Shown here: piece by piece, positions 34,838 to 46,683 of the stretch | Layout: each line of letters opens with the position of its first letter | Position numbering within the stretch: the stretch's first letter is position 1 | Position numbers and translations under genes: made by a program | NCBI GenBank assembly: GCA_003952965.2 | Contig: CM025852.1 | Location: 26,813,693-26,877,692, forward strand | Length of the DNA stretch: 64,000 nt | Source: Morella rubra | Taxonomy: Eukaryota > Streptophyta > Magnoliopsida > Fagales > Myricaceae | Direction: 5' to 3' | The notes under the pieces: generated by a model | Seen by the model: only the letters and a program-made list of their open reading frames with translations | Databases searched by the model: none | Told to the model about the DNA's origin: nothing

Positions 34838-35150
34838 CTACAGAGTAAGAAGGAAATGTTGTTATGCGATAGCCTTCTTTTTAATGGAACTATCATAATC
34901 CAATGTCTCCCTGAATTGAGCAAGATTCATAAGCATAAACTTTCTAGTGTATTCCAAGCCAGCATAGAAAGGGTCGCAGTGGAGTATAATTTACTGAGAA
35001 GTCTTTCAGCTTTCTTTAATGGCCTAAGGTAGAAATTATAAGGATTTGATACTACACATTGAAAGCTTCATTTATTCTCAAATGAACTGGAAAACCAATT
35101 ATTGCCTTGTCATTTGAAGGTATTAGTCAAGAAATTTTTTCATGACATTA
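34838..35150. other. Upstream intron or flank of phosphatase copy 2
   Basis: No earlier phosphatase exon is recognised. An open frame (34826-35032, +) has no family signature. Confidence 0.3.
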
Positions 35151-35314
35151 GGCCTTGCCTATTGCCTTGTGTATTTTGGTTCATATATATTAATATAAAT
35201 CTTACTAAAAAAAAAATACTGGCTTGAGTAGCCATTTCTCACAAGAAATCGTTACCACGTGAAGGATGAGGAAAAAAATGTGTAATATATCAACAATATA
35301 TTTCATCAAAAAAA

Positions 35315-35592
35315 TAAGGGTGAGAATTTTATTCGGATTCAGCAAGAAATTCTGATTTCGGTATTGGAACTGGATACCATTTTCTGGTTCTTCGAAACCG
35401 GAAATTCCGGCGGAATTGTCGGAATTTTCTAGTTCCGGAATTTTTTTTTTTTATTTAGGGCTCAAAACACTGATTTGAAAAAGACGTATATTTTGACTTG
35501 AGTCAAAACGACCAAGGTCACTTGACGAACCCCCCCTCCCCGCCCTTATGCTTTCTCTCTCCCTCCTTCCTCCCTGCAACCATGTCTCCCTT

Positions 35593-35633
<41 letters not shown>

Positions 35634-35755
35634 CACAGACGCACAACTCTCTTTTCTTTCTCTCTCTCTCCCCGTCTAGCCTCCATTGCCGACCATGAGT
35701 GGTCCTCTCAACTCTCACTCTATCTCTTGGCCGAAATCTCTCTTTGGGAGCCGAA

Positions 35756-35786
<31 letters not shown>

Positions 35787-36321
35787 CTCACCAAGGTATA
35801 GTTATTTTTGTCTAAACCTAAGCATGATGGCTTATCTCTCTTTGAACTAGAGTTTTAGGGTTTGATACTTTGGGGATTTGATTTGCAGATTCGGGTTTTA
35901 GAGCTTTGTTTGCAAAATATAGTGCTTTGTTTTTCATTCATTTACTGTTGTTGTTTCAGAGGTTCAACAAAGTTCAGTTGTTGATATTGTATTTTTTTGA
36001 GTGTTTGCAAAACCATGAGCGTTGTATTTTTTTTATAGAGAAATGCTTGGTGTCCTTCCTAGGTTCTTCTCAGGTTCTTCTGGAATATAATCCAACGGTT
36101 AAAGATCTCTGAGTGTATATGGCCCACTTCTAAAATTAATCCTAAACCATTAGATTCTTTCCAGAAGAACTCAAGAAGAACACCAAACATTTCTCTTTTT
36201 TATATTTCTTGCTTTCTCTTTGGGCAAAATTTTTGAATTCCGAATCCGTAAATTTCAATTCCATTTCAGAAAATTCTGGAGTGGAAATAAAGGTTTAGGT
36301 GAGTACCGGAATTCGCGCTTA
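35315..36321. mobile_element. Non-autonomous hAT-like element
   Basis: It splits a block that is continuous at 8590-8640. It starts TAAGGGTGAGAATT and ends CGGAATTCGCGCTTA, with TCAAAAAA on both sides (35306-35313 and 36322-36329), an 8-bp target duplication within homopolymer uncertainty. The interior holds (CT)n tracts (35594-35626, 35755-35782) and a MITE. CCGGAATT-type motifs near the ends recall the 51605 element. Confidence 0.6.
36038..36195. mobile_element. MITE, same family as 10959-11126
   Basis: Inverted termini GAGAAATGCTTGGTGTCCTT and AAGAACACCAAACATTTCTC match each other over about 20 bp. It is nested in the hAT-like element. Confidence 0.7.
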
Positions 36322-36334
36322 TCAAAAAATAAAA

Positions 36335-37200
36335 AAATTTGTTTCAAACACTCAATATTTTTAAGTATCCAGACATCTAAGACACCGCCCAACCCCAAAG
36401 AATAAATACTACAGCCGGCTAAACCTGCAACTTCCAGTATTGCACCCAAGGCCAAATTCACGTTTACTCCTGCGATTCTCGTATTTGTCAAACCGGAGTA
36501 CAAAGAAAAGATGAGGTAAATATTGATATTTCAGCTGTAAAAACGTAAAAGGGCCCTGTAAAGGGTCGATTATAAGTGTCGAGAAATAATCCTTTCACCG
36601 TAAAAAAAAGTGCCTAAAATGAAAAATAAATAATGCGCGCCGAGCAAGTAGTATTCTCAAAACAGAAAAGATTAGAAAGAAAACCTCACTGATACATGGA
36701 GGATAGATGACCGATATCAAATAGCAATAGGTATATAAGCTCTTTTGCCTAGAGGTGTAGGTGTCTTTGTTGTAAAGTTTGTGCGACTGATTTGAGTACT
36801 TATATATAATGGGATGCTAGGACGATGAAAGAAAACGGAAAGGAAATACATAATTGAAACATAATGTGGAGAGGTGAAATAGATAAGCAGAGACAAATAT
36901 AAGTGGTTATAGATTACAAGTTAAAAGTTTCTAGTTATAGAAAAAAATAGAAAATAAAGCAAATCTTATGTAATTAATAGCTTTTATTTTGGAGATTAAT
37001 TTTATTTTGTTGTAAAGACATTGTAAACATTCTATAAAAAAATATCAACCATGCACTCAGTATTTAGTGATATGAGATTTCTGCATCTTTTCTTCTGTAA
37101 TTAGTAGCTTTTATTGTCAAGATTGATTTTATTCTGTTGTAAAGACATTGTAAAACATTCTATAAATAAAAATCAAGCATGCGCGCACTCATGACTATTT
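36335..37200 (-). pseudogene. Second copy of the B3-like 5' fragment and flank
   Basis: Matches 8625-9500. The minus-strand piece AGVNVNLALGAILEVAGLAG followed by CSIYSLGLG is the start of the B3-like exon, cut by the same internal deletion as at 8620. Confidence 0.55.
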
Positions 37201-37873
37201 GGTGAGGTGAGATTTCCGCATCCTTACATTGTAATCGAATCCAGCTTGGTTGAAGAACTGGCGACAATGTGGGGAAAGTCACGAATGGCTCGTGGCAGTA
37301 AAGATGCGCAGTCAAATTATCCGTCGGCTGTTTGTCGAAAGAAAGCACCCAATCTCGAGAAATAGATGGCTGTTCTGTTTTCGCTTTATTGCTTTCTCTG
37401 CTCTTGCTTTTCCATGCTGTTTGCTGTGACTATCCTTAGCATTTGTTTGGCATAATTGCAACTACGGATTTGAGGTAACAGAATGTTTTTCAACAATTAC
37501 ACCTTTGAGGTTGACTTTCCATCAAAAAGAGATCTCTCCGTCAATCCTACTTACGTCAATTGCTGATAAGGATTTAAAAGCCATGTCACAACGAATGAAA
37601 ATATGACATCGTCCACTTAAAACTCACGTGTCATGTCTGCGCCACTTATCTGCCACCTCACCGTGCCTTTAAAAAAAAATTCACTGATTGAAGACGACGT
37701 CGTTCAGTCTTGGCCCCTCTTCTACCCATCGCAGACAGAGAAGGCCGAATCTTCCCCATTTTCTCCGTATATCGTGACGCTCTGTTTCGGCTTGGGAAAG
37801 AAGTCGGTGGAATCAAAGAAGCTTTTCCTTTGTCCCATTCCTCTGTAGGTAGCTGCTCTCGCCATCCCACTTC
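37201..37873. other. Spacer upstream of the TRM-family fragment
   Basis: No gene is supported. Open frames at 37633-37952 on both strands conflict and show no family signature. Confidence 0.3.
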
Positions 37874-38545
37874 TCACATTTGGCACACCATATTCCTTCG
37901 AACCAAACCATCTATTAGTGCAACTATGAGTTTATTACCTACATTGTCCTGAATCACGTTGCTCGGAATGTTACTGTGCGAATTCCCTTGTTGAGTTTGC
38001 CTCGGATGGAAATTGAAGTTGTTGTTGCTGTCGATGAATCGGTGCTGCAACAGATCTCTGGAGGCCCTGGACCGAAGCAGATCTCTTGAGCTCCGCTTTC
38101 TTGGCCGGTTCTGGATCGAAATCCAGCAACGGTTCAAGCCTCATGAACTGGGCAACAACACTAGGCAACTTGCGCTGTTTATCGATGTCCTCTCCTGCTT
38201 CTTCGCATCGTTTTGATGACAAAAACACAGTGTTTGTACAGATCTCTCTGGGCTTTAAGCTTCCCTTCGCATCAATCACAACTTGACTGTCCAAAGAAAG
38301 TCTGGGAGCTTCTTTGGAGAACTTCCGTGAGGTCTCATATCAGAAATGCGTATAAATCAAATTGATTTTTGTTGGCAAAAAAACAGAAGATAGAAATCTT
38401 ATATTTGGCATAATTACGCTGTTTCCCTGTAAGAATCTGAAGGAACCCAGCCATGCAACTCATTTGCTTCTCTATGTCCTTTTCCAGATTCTGGGCCTGC
38501 ACCATTCCCGTCGTCGTTTTCCAGAAAGCTTCTAGCTTTGTCATT
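37874..38545 (-). pseudogene. TON1-recruiting-motif (TRM/LONGIFOLIA-type) protein, N-terminal fragment
   Basis: The minus strand begins MTKLEAFWKTTTGMVQAQNL, then EKDIEKQMSCMAGFLQILTG, the conserved start of this family. Next come AKGSLKPREICTN, the motif VVAQFMRLEPLLDFDPEPA (family form ARLMGLEPLP) and KKAELKRSAS. A shifted frame follows with SRDLLQHRFIDSNNNF and a stop near 37877. Members bind TON1 or microtubules and shape cell elongation. Frameshifts and the lack of the C-terminal two thirds show it is a relic. Confidence 0.65.
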
Positions 38546-38599
38546 TTAATATGGAGAAAGCGTGTGATGGGTATAACTTAGAAGAGAAGCTAAGACTAA

Positions 38600-38791
38600 G
38601 GGGCGTTTGTTTGGCTAATTTTTTGAGATCTAAAATTTTTATCACACTAAATACATTTTTTAAACTTCAATAAACTTTACACTTTTACACATGTATTTTG
38701 CACTTTTCACAAATCCCAATAAATTTCAACATTCAAAAGATTCTCAAAATTTTGAGAATATTCTCTAAAATTTCAGTAAACAAACGCTCCC
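38600..38791. mobile_element. Harbinger-like MITE with TAA target duplication
   Basis: Termini GGGGCGTTTGTTT and AAACAAACGCTCCC are inverse copies, and TAA flanks both sides (38597-38599, 38792-38794). 192 bp, no coding capacity. The 3-bp TWA-type duplication suggests PIF/Harbinger mobilisation. Confidence 0.7.
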
Positions 38792-38794
38792 TAA

Positions 38795-39790
38795 ATGGCA
38801 TCATTTAAGTGGATTTTTTGTTGGAAAGCACATGGAGGTGGCAGACATATAGTGCAGATGTGGCATGTGAGTTTTAAGTGGATAGGAGTCACGTTTTTAT
38901 TCATTGTGGTGTGGATTTTAAATTATTGTCAGCAATTGCCATTAACAGGGTTGACGGGAAGTGGACGGAGATGTCTCTTTTTTATGAAAAATTGACCTCA
39001 AGAGTCTAATTGTTGAAAACGTTACCTCAAGGGTTTATTTGTAACATTCTGTTACCTTATGAGCCCTGGGTGCAATTATGCCTCTATTATTGAATGATTT
39101 ATCTCATAATTTCATATGTGTACGATATTTTATGGATGATTATTGTATAATATGTGTGATGTTTTCAAACCCTAAGGCCTAGAGTTCAAAGTTACATTAA
39201 TTGGTACAATGAGTGCGTAAAGGAGTCCATGGACTGTACTATCCTGTTACGAGAGTAAACATAACCCACATTTATTGCCAAAAGTGATATTCTATAGTAT
39301 TATTATGAAAGTTAAAAGTTGTCTTGCAGTTATAGTTATATGTTATTTGGATTCAGATTTACAATATTCTATTGATTTTACTTCTTAAATGTGGCTACAT
39401 AGTGCACCATAGCATAATGATTTTACTTACTGAATTGTTGAACTCACCCAGTCTTATCTATTCTCTCTTTTTAGATGATATTTAGGAGTGTGCCAAGAGT
39501 CTTGTTAGATGGCGCCTGAGTGGGTAGCTGAGAGAAGGCTTAGAGTTTCAGTTAGACCGAGTGTTTTGTTTGTAATTTTTCAATTTTTAAAGAGTTTTAA
39601 ACGAAGTATTTTTATTTAATTGGTTTGAAGTTCTAAAAGTGAATTTGTTATCAAGATTGTTTTATTTTGTGATAACATATTTCTACCCCTAAATTTCATC
39701 AATTTTTACTAGTTTTACGCATATAAGTAACCCTTAATTACCGGGGTTTGAGGCATTACAAATTTCTCACTTGTTTCTTTTTCATCGAAC
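38795..39790. other. AT-rich intergenic region
   Basis: No gene or element end could be supported. Confidence 0.4.
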
Positions 39791-39797
39791 TTTATAA

Positions 39798-40055
39798 TTA
39801 AGTGGCCAAGCTATATATAGTATTTATGTGGCCAAGATATATATATATATATATATATATACTGGCTAGGCAATAGTGTAACACACACGCCAAAACAAGC
39901 TCAGAGTGAAATGCATTGTTCTGATCAATATATATATATATAGCTTGGCCACATAAATACTATATATAGCTTAGCGACATAAATACAACATGATCAGAAT
40001 ATATGCATTTCACTCTGAGCTTTTTTTGGCGGGTGTGTTGCACTACTATTGCCTA
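39798..40055. repeat. Inverted repeat of the ACACACGCCAAAACAAGCTC unit
   Basis: The left arm (about 39798-39928) and right arm (about 39934-40055) are inverse copies carrying GGCAATAGTGTAACACACAC and CTCAGAGTGAAATGCAT. An (AT)n run (39837-39860) lies in the left arm. Single copies of the unit are at 16080-16215, 42690-42760 and 57880-57950. Confidence 0.75.
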
Positions 40056-40164
40056 GCAAACTATTAACTAATTGATGAGAGTCCTGATTTCGTTAACCAT
40101 ATATAGGGGGCATACATTAATCCCGTACGCACGTGATCGTTTGCAAATGACCTAGCCTATCCTC

Positions 40165-40260
40165 ACAAGTGTCCTAACTCCTTTTATAATTCGTTTGGAC
40201 CCTGAAAATTTCATAGCTCTGACAAAAGAATCTAGATTATCGGGAGTTGAAGTTAAGTTT
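40165..40260 (-). pseudogene. Purple acid phosphatase 3' flank fragment
   Basis: The sequence around TTTTATAATTCGTTTGG and AAAATTTCATAG matches the far 3' flank of phosphatase copy 1 (16433-16490). It stops where snurportin intron sequence begins near 40262. Confidence 0.4.
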
Positions 40261-40261
40261 G

Positions 40262-40755
40262 CATTAATTAAATGCTTTGAGTTTTTAATGTTGCATTGGC
40301 TGAGAAATCCGTATGTATAATTTATTGGTCCATGGTGATGTATGATACTCTTTTGCCATGTTGCTTGTATCTTTAGAATATTTCCAATTTTTATTATCTG
40401 GCCATAATCCATAAGAAGTAAGGTAGTTTTGTGCAGTTTGTGCTTGAGATCGGTCCATACCCCATGAGTGGATTACAATTGCAAACTTTAGTCTGGGCGT
40501 CCAAAATTGCTGCGACCTGCTTGAGAAGTATTAGTCTCTTGTTGTGTCAGAATCCTTGTTTTGAAAAATATTTGCTGTCCTAGGGTGCTGTTACATATCG
40601 GGGTTTGTTTTGGGCCTGGATTGGGAGATGAGCTGTTCTTCTCTAAGTGTCATAGTGGATAGCATCCAAATTGTTGAACCTTGTCCACAACTGTATTTTC
40701 GTACTTTATTGCTTTGGAGTAGGATGACTGGTGACTGTAAGATAGAACTTCTGGT
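40262..40755 (+). pseudogene. Snurportin intron 3 fragment
   Basis: Matches 4857-5393 of the snurportin gene (intron 3) without any exon. Its right edge GATAGAACTTCTGG is fused to the B3-like 3' flank (ACAGACCAAATTATTTAG). Confidence 0.75.
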
Positions 40756-40787
40756 ACACAGACCAAATTATTTAGCTGACTTAGAGT

Positions 40788-41226
40788 CTAAAACCTAATA
40801 CATGCCTTTATCATGAAGCCTCTAAGCTCCTCACAACTTAGACATTTCAACCCAAAAATCCGAACCATATCTCCATCTTGTAGTTTCTTGTCAACGAGAG
40901 CAAACTTTGTCCACCCTAAGCCTTTGATATAATATCTATTCCCTTTGTGAAAATACATGGGCATCAACTTCATTGTTTCATCATAAAAGGGTAATTTTGC
41001 TTCACCAGGTACTTTATGCTGATCCTCCCTCCGAATATATATACCATGTGGGTCTTCTATGTCGCTACGAGACAATTTTTTACACATCAATAGGTCTTGC
41101 GGGCAAACTTAACCTTAAAAATATTGGGACATCTAGGACACGGATTGCCAAGAGGGTAAACACGACCGCTAGGTGAACCTGCATCTGCACACAAGGCCAA
41201 ATTCATGTCCATTCCTGCTCCTGCCA
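40788..41226 (-). pseudogene. B3-like gene copy 3, frameshifted
   Basis: The minus strand reads MAGAGMDMNLALCADAGSPS, NPCPRCPNIFKVKF, then a frameshift at about 41096. The rest is open: LSRSDIEDPHGIYIRREDQH, MPMYFHKGNRYYIKGLGW, KLQDGDMVRIFGLKC and ELRGFMIKACIRF to the stop at 40788. One small deletion separates it from an intact exon, so it is a young pseudogene. Confidence 0.65.
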
Positions 41227-41649
41227 TTCTTATGATTGTCAAATTCGAGTAAAAACAAAATGTCAGACATAAAAACAATAGCAAGTGAAAAATGTACAAG
41301 GCAATATGTAGAAAAAAGAAAAAAAAGGGGTACAGGGGCACAATGTAAATTTAGAATTGGAGAACATATCATACAGCACAGAATCAATATGCATCATCTT
41401 AAAATCAGCACTGACTTGTCCTAAGCCTCCTGCAAAAATGAAAAGTGCGTTTGCCCTAGAGAAAACAAAAAAACAAAGCGGATGTAAGAGCGCGTCGCTA
41501 TCTCGACCTGGGCCAGATGTTAAGCCAGATGATGCTGGATTCTTAATCTTGACCTGGGCCTGTTCTGCTGCATTTTATTCCTGGGTTGGGCGCCTTTTTT
41601 TTCTTTTTGTTAACCAGGATTGTTCTCTCTGCTGGACTCTCTAGTTGTT

Positions 41650-42080
41650 GTTTGCCTTTTTCAGTGGCCAAGGAAAAAAAAGACCGTCGCTATTGCCGTC
41701 TACCAAACCTGAAAAGCCCATCGTCATGGCCGCCGACCTTCGAAGCCCGCCTCAAGAAGTCCAAACAGTCATACCGCTTCTAACTCCTGGCAAACAGAGG
41801 AGGACCTCCAGAGGCTAAATCCTCGCCGGTGGGACTAGATCTACCCGTACCTCGTCACGCTATTAGCCCCATTCTCTCCATTTTGAACCTTCTCCCTCAA
41901 ACGCACAGCCATGGCCATCGTCGTCGCACAACAGCACCAGTCCGTCCTTGAACAACTCCGACAACGACAGAAACGAGGTTGACAACGCAAATCCCGGTAT
42001 GGTGGAGGACGATGGCGCTTGTTCTTACCTGTCGGGGAGCGCTGAGAAATATGGTCGGTTGGCTACCATCTCACGTAGAC
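41650..42080 (+). pseudogene. Divergent partner of the B3-like gene, copy 3
   Basis: Contains the MAADLRSPPQEVQ frame (41727), the ATG at 41911 giving MAIVVAQQHQSVLEQLRQRQ and a stop, and NPGMVEDDGACSYLSGSAEK. Family unknown; same arrangement as copies 1, 2 and 4. Confidence 0.4.
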
Positions 42081-42363
42081 GTACCCGGCCGGTTGGGTGG
42101 CTTCTAATTTCTTCTTTGGTGCGTTTAACCCTGAAAAGGAAACCGCCATCTGCTAGTATTGTGGTTTGGAATCGATCCCACCCTTTCTTAATTTGAATCG
42201 ATGATTGAACTTAAAAGATATAAACTGAGTGTCATTTGATGATCAGTAAATGAGAACAAAGGAGAGGGATATTGTGGAAAGAATGAAATAATGAAAGAGG
42301 AAGTAATTGCTAGTAGTAACGACTTGTCACGATCCGTTGGTTCATATACAATCCATGTCCTAG

Positions 42364-42471
42364 GTGTATCAAAAAATAGCAGAAGTACTCTTGTAGACAG
42401 TAGACATGATCATACCTCAGTGTGATCTCTTGTCTCAGCTTGATCAGCTTCTATGTAGAGCACAGACGAAG
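42364..42471 (+). pseudogene. Partner-gene exon 2 fragment, copy 3
   Basis: Follows a good CCTAG acceptor. It aligns with 11676-11780 (VYQKIAEV..., LLSQLDQLLCRAQTK) but has a frame change in the middle, and the donor GT is replaced by CT. Confidence 0.4.
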
Positions 42472-42808
42472 CTAGGCATATGTAATATATATATGGATCA
42501 GAAGCAAGACAGCTTAGTCTGCCTGAGCGGTATAAACATGGTGATGGTGATAGTGACGGTGACGGTGATATGTAAGTGGCGTAATATACGCTAGATGATG
42601 TTTTTTCTCGCATGAATAAGACAAAAAGTCTTAGGACATTCAGATTTAAGATACACTGTAAACAATAGATGTTGTTTTTAAGCCTCTCACCTTGAGCTTG
42701 TTTCAGCGCGTGTGTTACACTAGTATTGCATACCCAACTATTCGCTAGCTAATGCAGCAGAGAAGAAAAATTTCGCGAATATATGGACCGAAGGATTGTT
42801 GACATTAA

Positions 42809-43707
42809 GGCCTTGTTTCGAAATGAGTGTAGGTTTGAGTTTGAGTTTTGGTTTTGGCACTTTTTTAAAGATTAAAATAAGTTTTATAATAAGGGCATGT
42901 TTGGTTAGATTAATTTAGACTCATTTATTTAATTTTTTATTTGATAATATTTTTATTTTGGGTACTAATAAAAAAATAAAATTAGTTTACAAAAATAGGA
43001 AAATATAAAAAAATTTGAAATTAATTTTTTAATTACTAATTGAAAATAATATAAAATAAAAAAGTATTTTTTTATTTAACAATATTTTCTTTCAAATATC
43101 ATTACATTTAAATAATAATAACAAAAACTAATTTACAGAACCTAGGAAATTTTTAAAAAAATACAAAAAAACATAAAAATATCTGAAAAATACAAAATAA
43201 ACAAAAAATATACATAAATATTTGAAAAAAAATTAAAATCAGAATTTATAAATCAGGAAAATCGGATAAAATATATAAAAAAATAATTTCGCAAAACCGA
43301 TTAATTGCTATAAAATATATTTAAAATTAAAATTATCAAAAAAAAATTAAAAAATATATCAAAATTATTACATTTATTTTCTGAATATTTTTTAGATTTT
43401 TATTTTGATAATTTTTTAATTTAAATTGTAATCTATAGCAATTAATTAGTTTTGAGAATTTTTTTTTATATATGTTATACGACTTTCCCAATTTTTTAAT
43501 TTTTATTTAACTTATGTTTAAGAATATTTGTATATTATTTGTATTTTTTTATTATTTTTGAAATATAATAATACCTTAAATAAAAAATTAAATAAATGAG
43601 TCTAAACTACTCTAAACAAACATGCCCTTATTATAAAACTTATTTTAATCTTTAAAAATCAAAACCGAAACAAAAACTTAAACCTAAACTCGTTTATAAA
43701 CAAGGCC
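42809..43707. mobile_element. Large foldback DNA element
   Basis: Outer ends GGCCTTGTTTCGAAATGAGT and the inverse of 43688-43707 pair imperfectly. Inner stretches 42868-42900 and 43621-43655 pair perfectly (ATAATAAGGGCATGTTT). Pairing continues in AT-rich sequence toward the centre near 43200. About 899 bp, non-coding. Target duplication not resolved. Confidence 0.65.
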
Positions 43708-44614
43708 GTGACTGGATATTTTTCAATGTAAGATTCAGGATCAGGAGGCCCGTAATTAATTAAGACCAAAATTCAACTTCGGCTGCATGTCGACTTTTGC
43801 TATCACCTCACGTGATCACTGATGATAATAATATAGCCATTATTATCCTCTCATTTTAAATTTGCTGTCCTTTTCAGGATCCTCTCTCTCTCTCTCGCAA
43901 TTTCCTTGATGCCCTTTTTCATAATTTGTACTTTTCAGGATCCTGATCCCTCTTTACCTTTTAATTGCCATTATCTCTGACCGAAGTCCATTGTCCACAC
44001 TTGCAAGAAAAAAAAAAAAAAACACTACGTTGTCCGTTACATGAGACGGCCCGCTTTAGATTCAATAACTAAAATAATCTTTCTTTCTTTTTTTCTCTTG
44101 TTAATAACTCTATGTAGGCTACACTTTGTTTTACTTGCATTGTCACTTGTCAGGTAGGAACTGGTCGGATGAACCCTGCCACAGAGGAAATGACTCTTCC
44201 TTTATTAATTATTTTATTATCTTTAAATTATATTTTTTAATACTTAATTCCGTACATGTATAGTATTTAATTAAAATAGAATTAAATCTTAAACTTAAGA
44301 CCTCGATTCTAATATAACATGTGAAATTATATGTTACTCTAAAATTTTAAGTAATTAGAAATAAGTATATTTTATTATTTAAGTTTTATTTTTAAAATAT
44401 TTATTTGTTAAATTTATAATTTTATAAGCAGATATTTTTTTAATATATAATTTTAAGAGAGATCCACATCCAAGCGTCTTCTTTTTCTTCTTCCATGGAA
44501 CGTGTCTATGTTTCATGACAATGAATGGTCAAACGTGTCTGCCCTTTCTTTTCTAACTACGCTTTTTTCCTAATTAAAAAATGTAAGATAATTTTAACGC
44601 AAAGAATGTAAGTC
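43708..44614. other. AT-rich intergenic region
   Basis: No gene is seen. The stretch 44440-44600 is a rearranged relative of 15250-15400. Confidence 0.4.
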
Positions 44615-44830
44615 GGCTCCCAAACATTTCATCCAGCATTATCATAATGAGTAGTTTGCGATTCATGCACGTAAATATCAAGCCCGAAATTTCGGCTCCC
44701 AGAAATTTCATCCAGCATTATCATAATGAGTAGTTTACGATTCATGCACGTAAATATCAAGCCCAAAATTTCGGCTCCCAGAAATTTCATCCAGCATTAT
44801 CATAATGAGTAGTTTACGATTCATGCAGGA
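44615..44830. repeat. 79-bp tandem repeat, about 2.7 units
   Basis: Units start GGCTCCCA at 44615, 44694 and 44773 and are nearly identical (TTCATCCAGCATTATCATAA). A single diverged unit lies near 15436-15480. Confidence 0.9.
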
Positions 44831-45599
44831 CGAACAGGACAAAACGGAGTTGAATTTGAATGCTTGTAAGTTGTAACGATTATCCCTGCGTCAATAGCCG
44901 ACCGATATAGGAAGTGTATCTGACAAGTTGACAACCGCCTCTGAGACCACAAGATTGCCTTTTCTTCCTTTCAAATTAATAGAATTTTTTTTGAAAAAAT
45001 TAATATATATTAAAAAAAAAAATTCCCACGGCCTGTGATTGATGAGTACCCGTCAAACATTTCCATAGGTTTGTGGGTGGCATCAATGCCGACATCAACC
45101 AATCGAAGTTCCTATAAGTTTCTCAACGTGTATTTGAAGTATACGGTATACCCAAGTCATATTCTTAAGCTTTTGTAGGAACAGCCGATGCATATGCTGT
45201 TGCTACTCTTCGATCCATGTGTATCAGAGATTTTACAACTTTTAATTATAATATATTCATGCGTTGTATTTAAATTTATTATTTTTATCATATTACATTA
45301 ACTAATTATTGATTTTAAATATTTTACATTTTTATTAAAAAATTTTAAAAATTTATTTACACTTCAAAATTATGATTTTATTTTCATAAAATAGCCATTA
45401 CAAAAAAAAATTATAGAAATAAAATTATCATTTTTCACATTAAATTTTTTTGTGTAAATTAATTAATAATATATATATATATATATTGACTCAAACTTTG
45501 AGAGTCATAAATGTGAGGCAAACTCAAAAGAGGCTATGCGGTTTAGATAGATAATTAGATATAGTAAAGAGGGACTGAAAGAACGGCCTTGGGCCGATT

Positions 45600-46005
45600 A
45601 ATGCATGGGCCATGGCAATGCGAAAGATTTCTCCCCGAATTAAAGATAGTTGTGTTTTGGGTTTAAACTTGTACAGAGACGTGCCGAACGGCTATTACTC
45701 GAGGGGATGAGGGAGGTCTTTCTCCAGTTGGCCGTTGTGTAATCCACAGGCAAAAGTGGCGTTTCATCAACCAAAAACGAGTTGTCCTCAATTGAGTATT
45801 GCATCTGCCCAAAGATTAAAGCCATGCTAGCTCTAATAATTCGTAAATATTATATAATAGCCTTCACTGCTTTACCAAAGTTAACAACACCATTGCATCA
45901 ATGGAAGATTTCATACTTATTCCAAGTTATAGTTTCCCCGAAGGAATTTTAGGACACACTTCAAGACGCTGAAGTGGTTGGTGCACAACTGCTACCCTCA
46001 CAAGT
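45600..46005 (-). pseudogene. Purple acid phosphatase 3'-end fragment
   Basis: The phosphatase 3' UTR and last coding bases (GACACACTTCAAGACGCTGA) are present, truncated before the rest of the exon. The left part carries the same AATTAAAGATAG edge as 47812 and 59555. Confidence 0.55.
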
Positions 46006-46683
46006 TTCCTAATTCCTTCTATAATCAACGTCCTTTTTAATCTCTTCTCGTTTATAGATCCATTGACTTGTATGAGTACGTATCTAATAGTTCTTGGATC
46101 CAACTGAATCGTATCTAATAGTTAGTGGATCTAATGACTAGGCTGTGTTTGCTAGTTAATTTGTTTTTTTTTTCCTTTCTGGTGGGAAGGTATATATATA
46201 TAGTGGCTAGGCAATAGTAGTGTAACATATTAACGCACCACAGCTTGGCACAAGCAATTATGGTGAGATCTCCCGTAACAAAATCAGCCAAAGATAAAAG
46301 AAGAAAAAAATACAAAACACAGCAACTATTGTGAGGATCTTCCGCAGTTAATGATAGAAAAAAAAAATTAAGAAATCAAAGCAATATCCTTTGAAGCAAG
46401 ACCCGTTGCATCATATTCAAAAAAAAGAATCAAAGTTGTCGAAATTGCTGCAATTAGAAAAACTTGGGTAGAATAGTACTTGAAATGTAGAATAGTGTTT
46501 AAAATAGTTGTATTCTATAGCGTTAGTACTTCGAAGGGGGACTGATGGCATTCAAGATATAAATGATACTCTGCCTGAAAACTTGTGCAAGAAGAAACTA
46601 CAAATGCAGGCATGCAGTCAGAGAACATGTATCGATGTAAGAATGTCGCCCCGGAGTTCAGGTGATCTCCATATCTTGCAGTA

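Noticed and set aside
35498..35718. Ser/Leu and Arg/Glu open frames
   Set aside because: They are translations of (CT)n microsatellites.
44615..44830. CRISPR-like array
   Set aside because: The units are contiguous 79-bp tandem repeats without spacers, in plant nuclear DNA.
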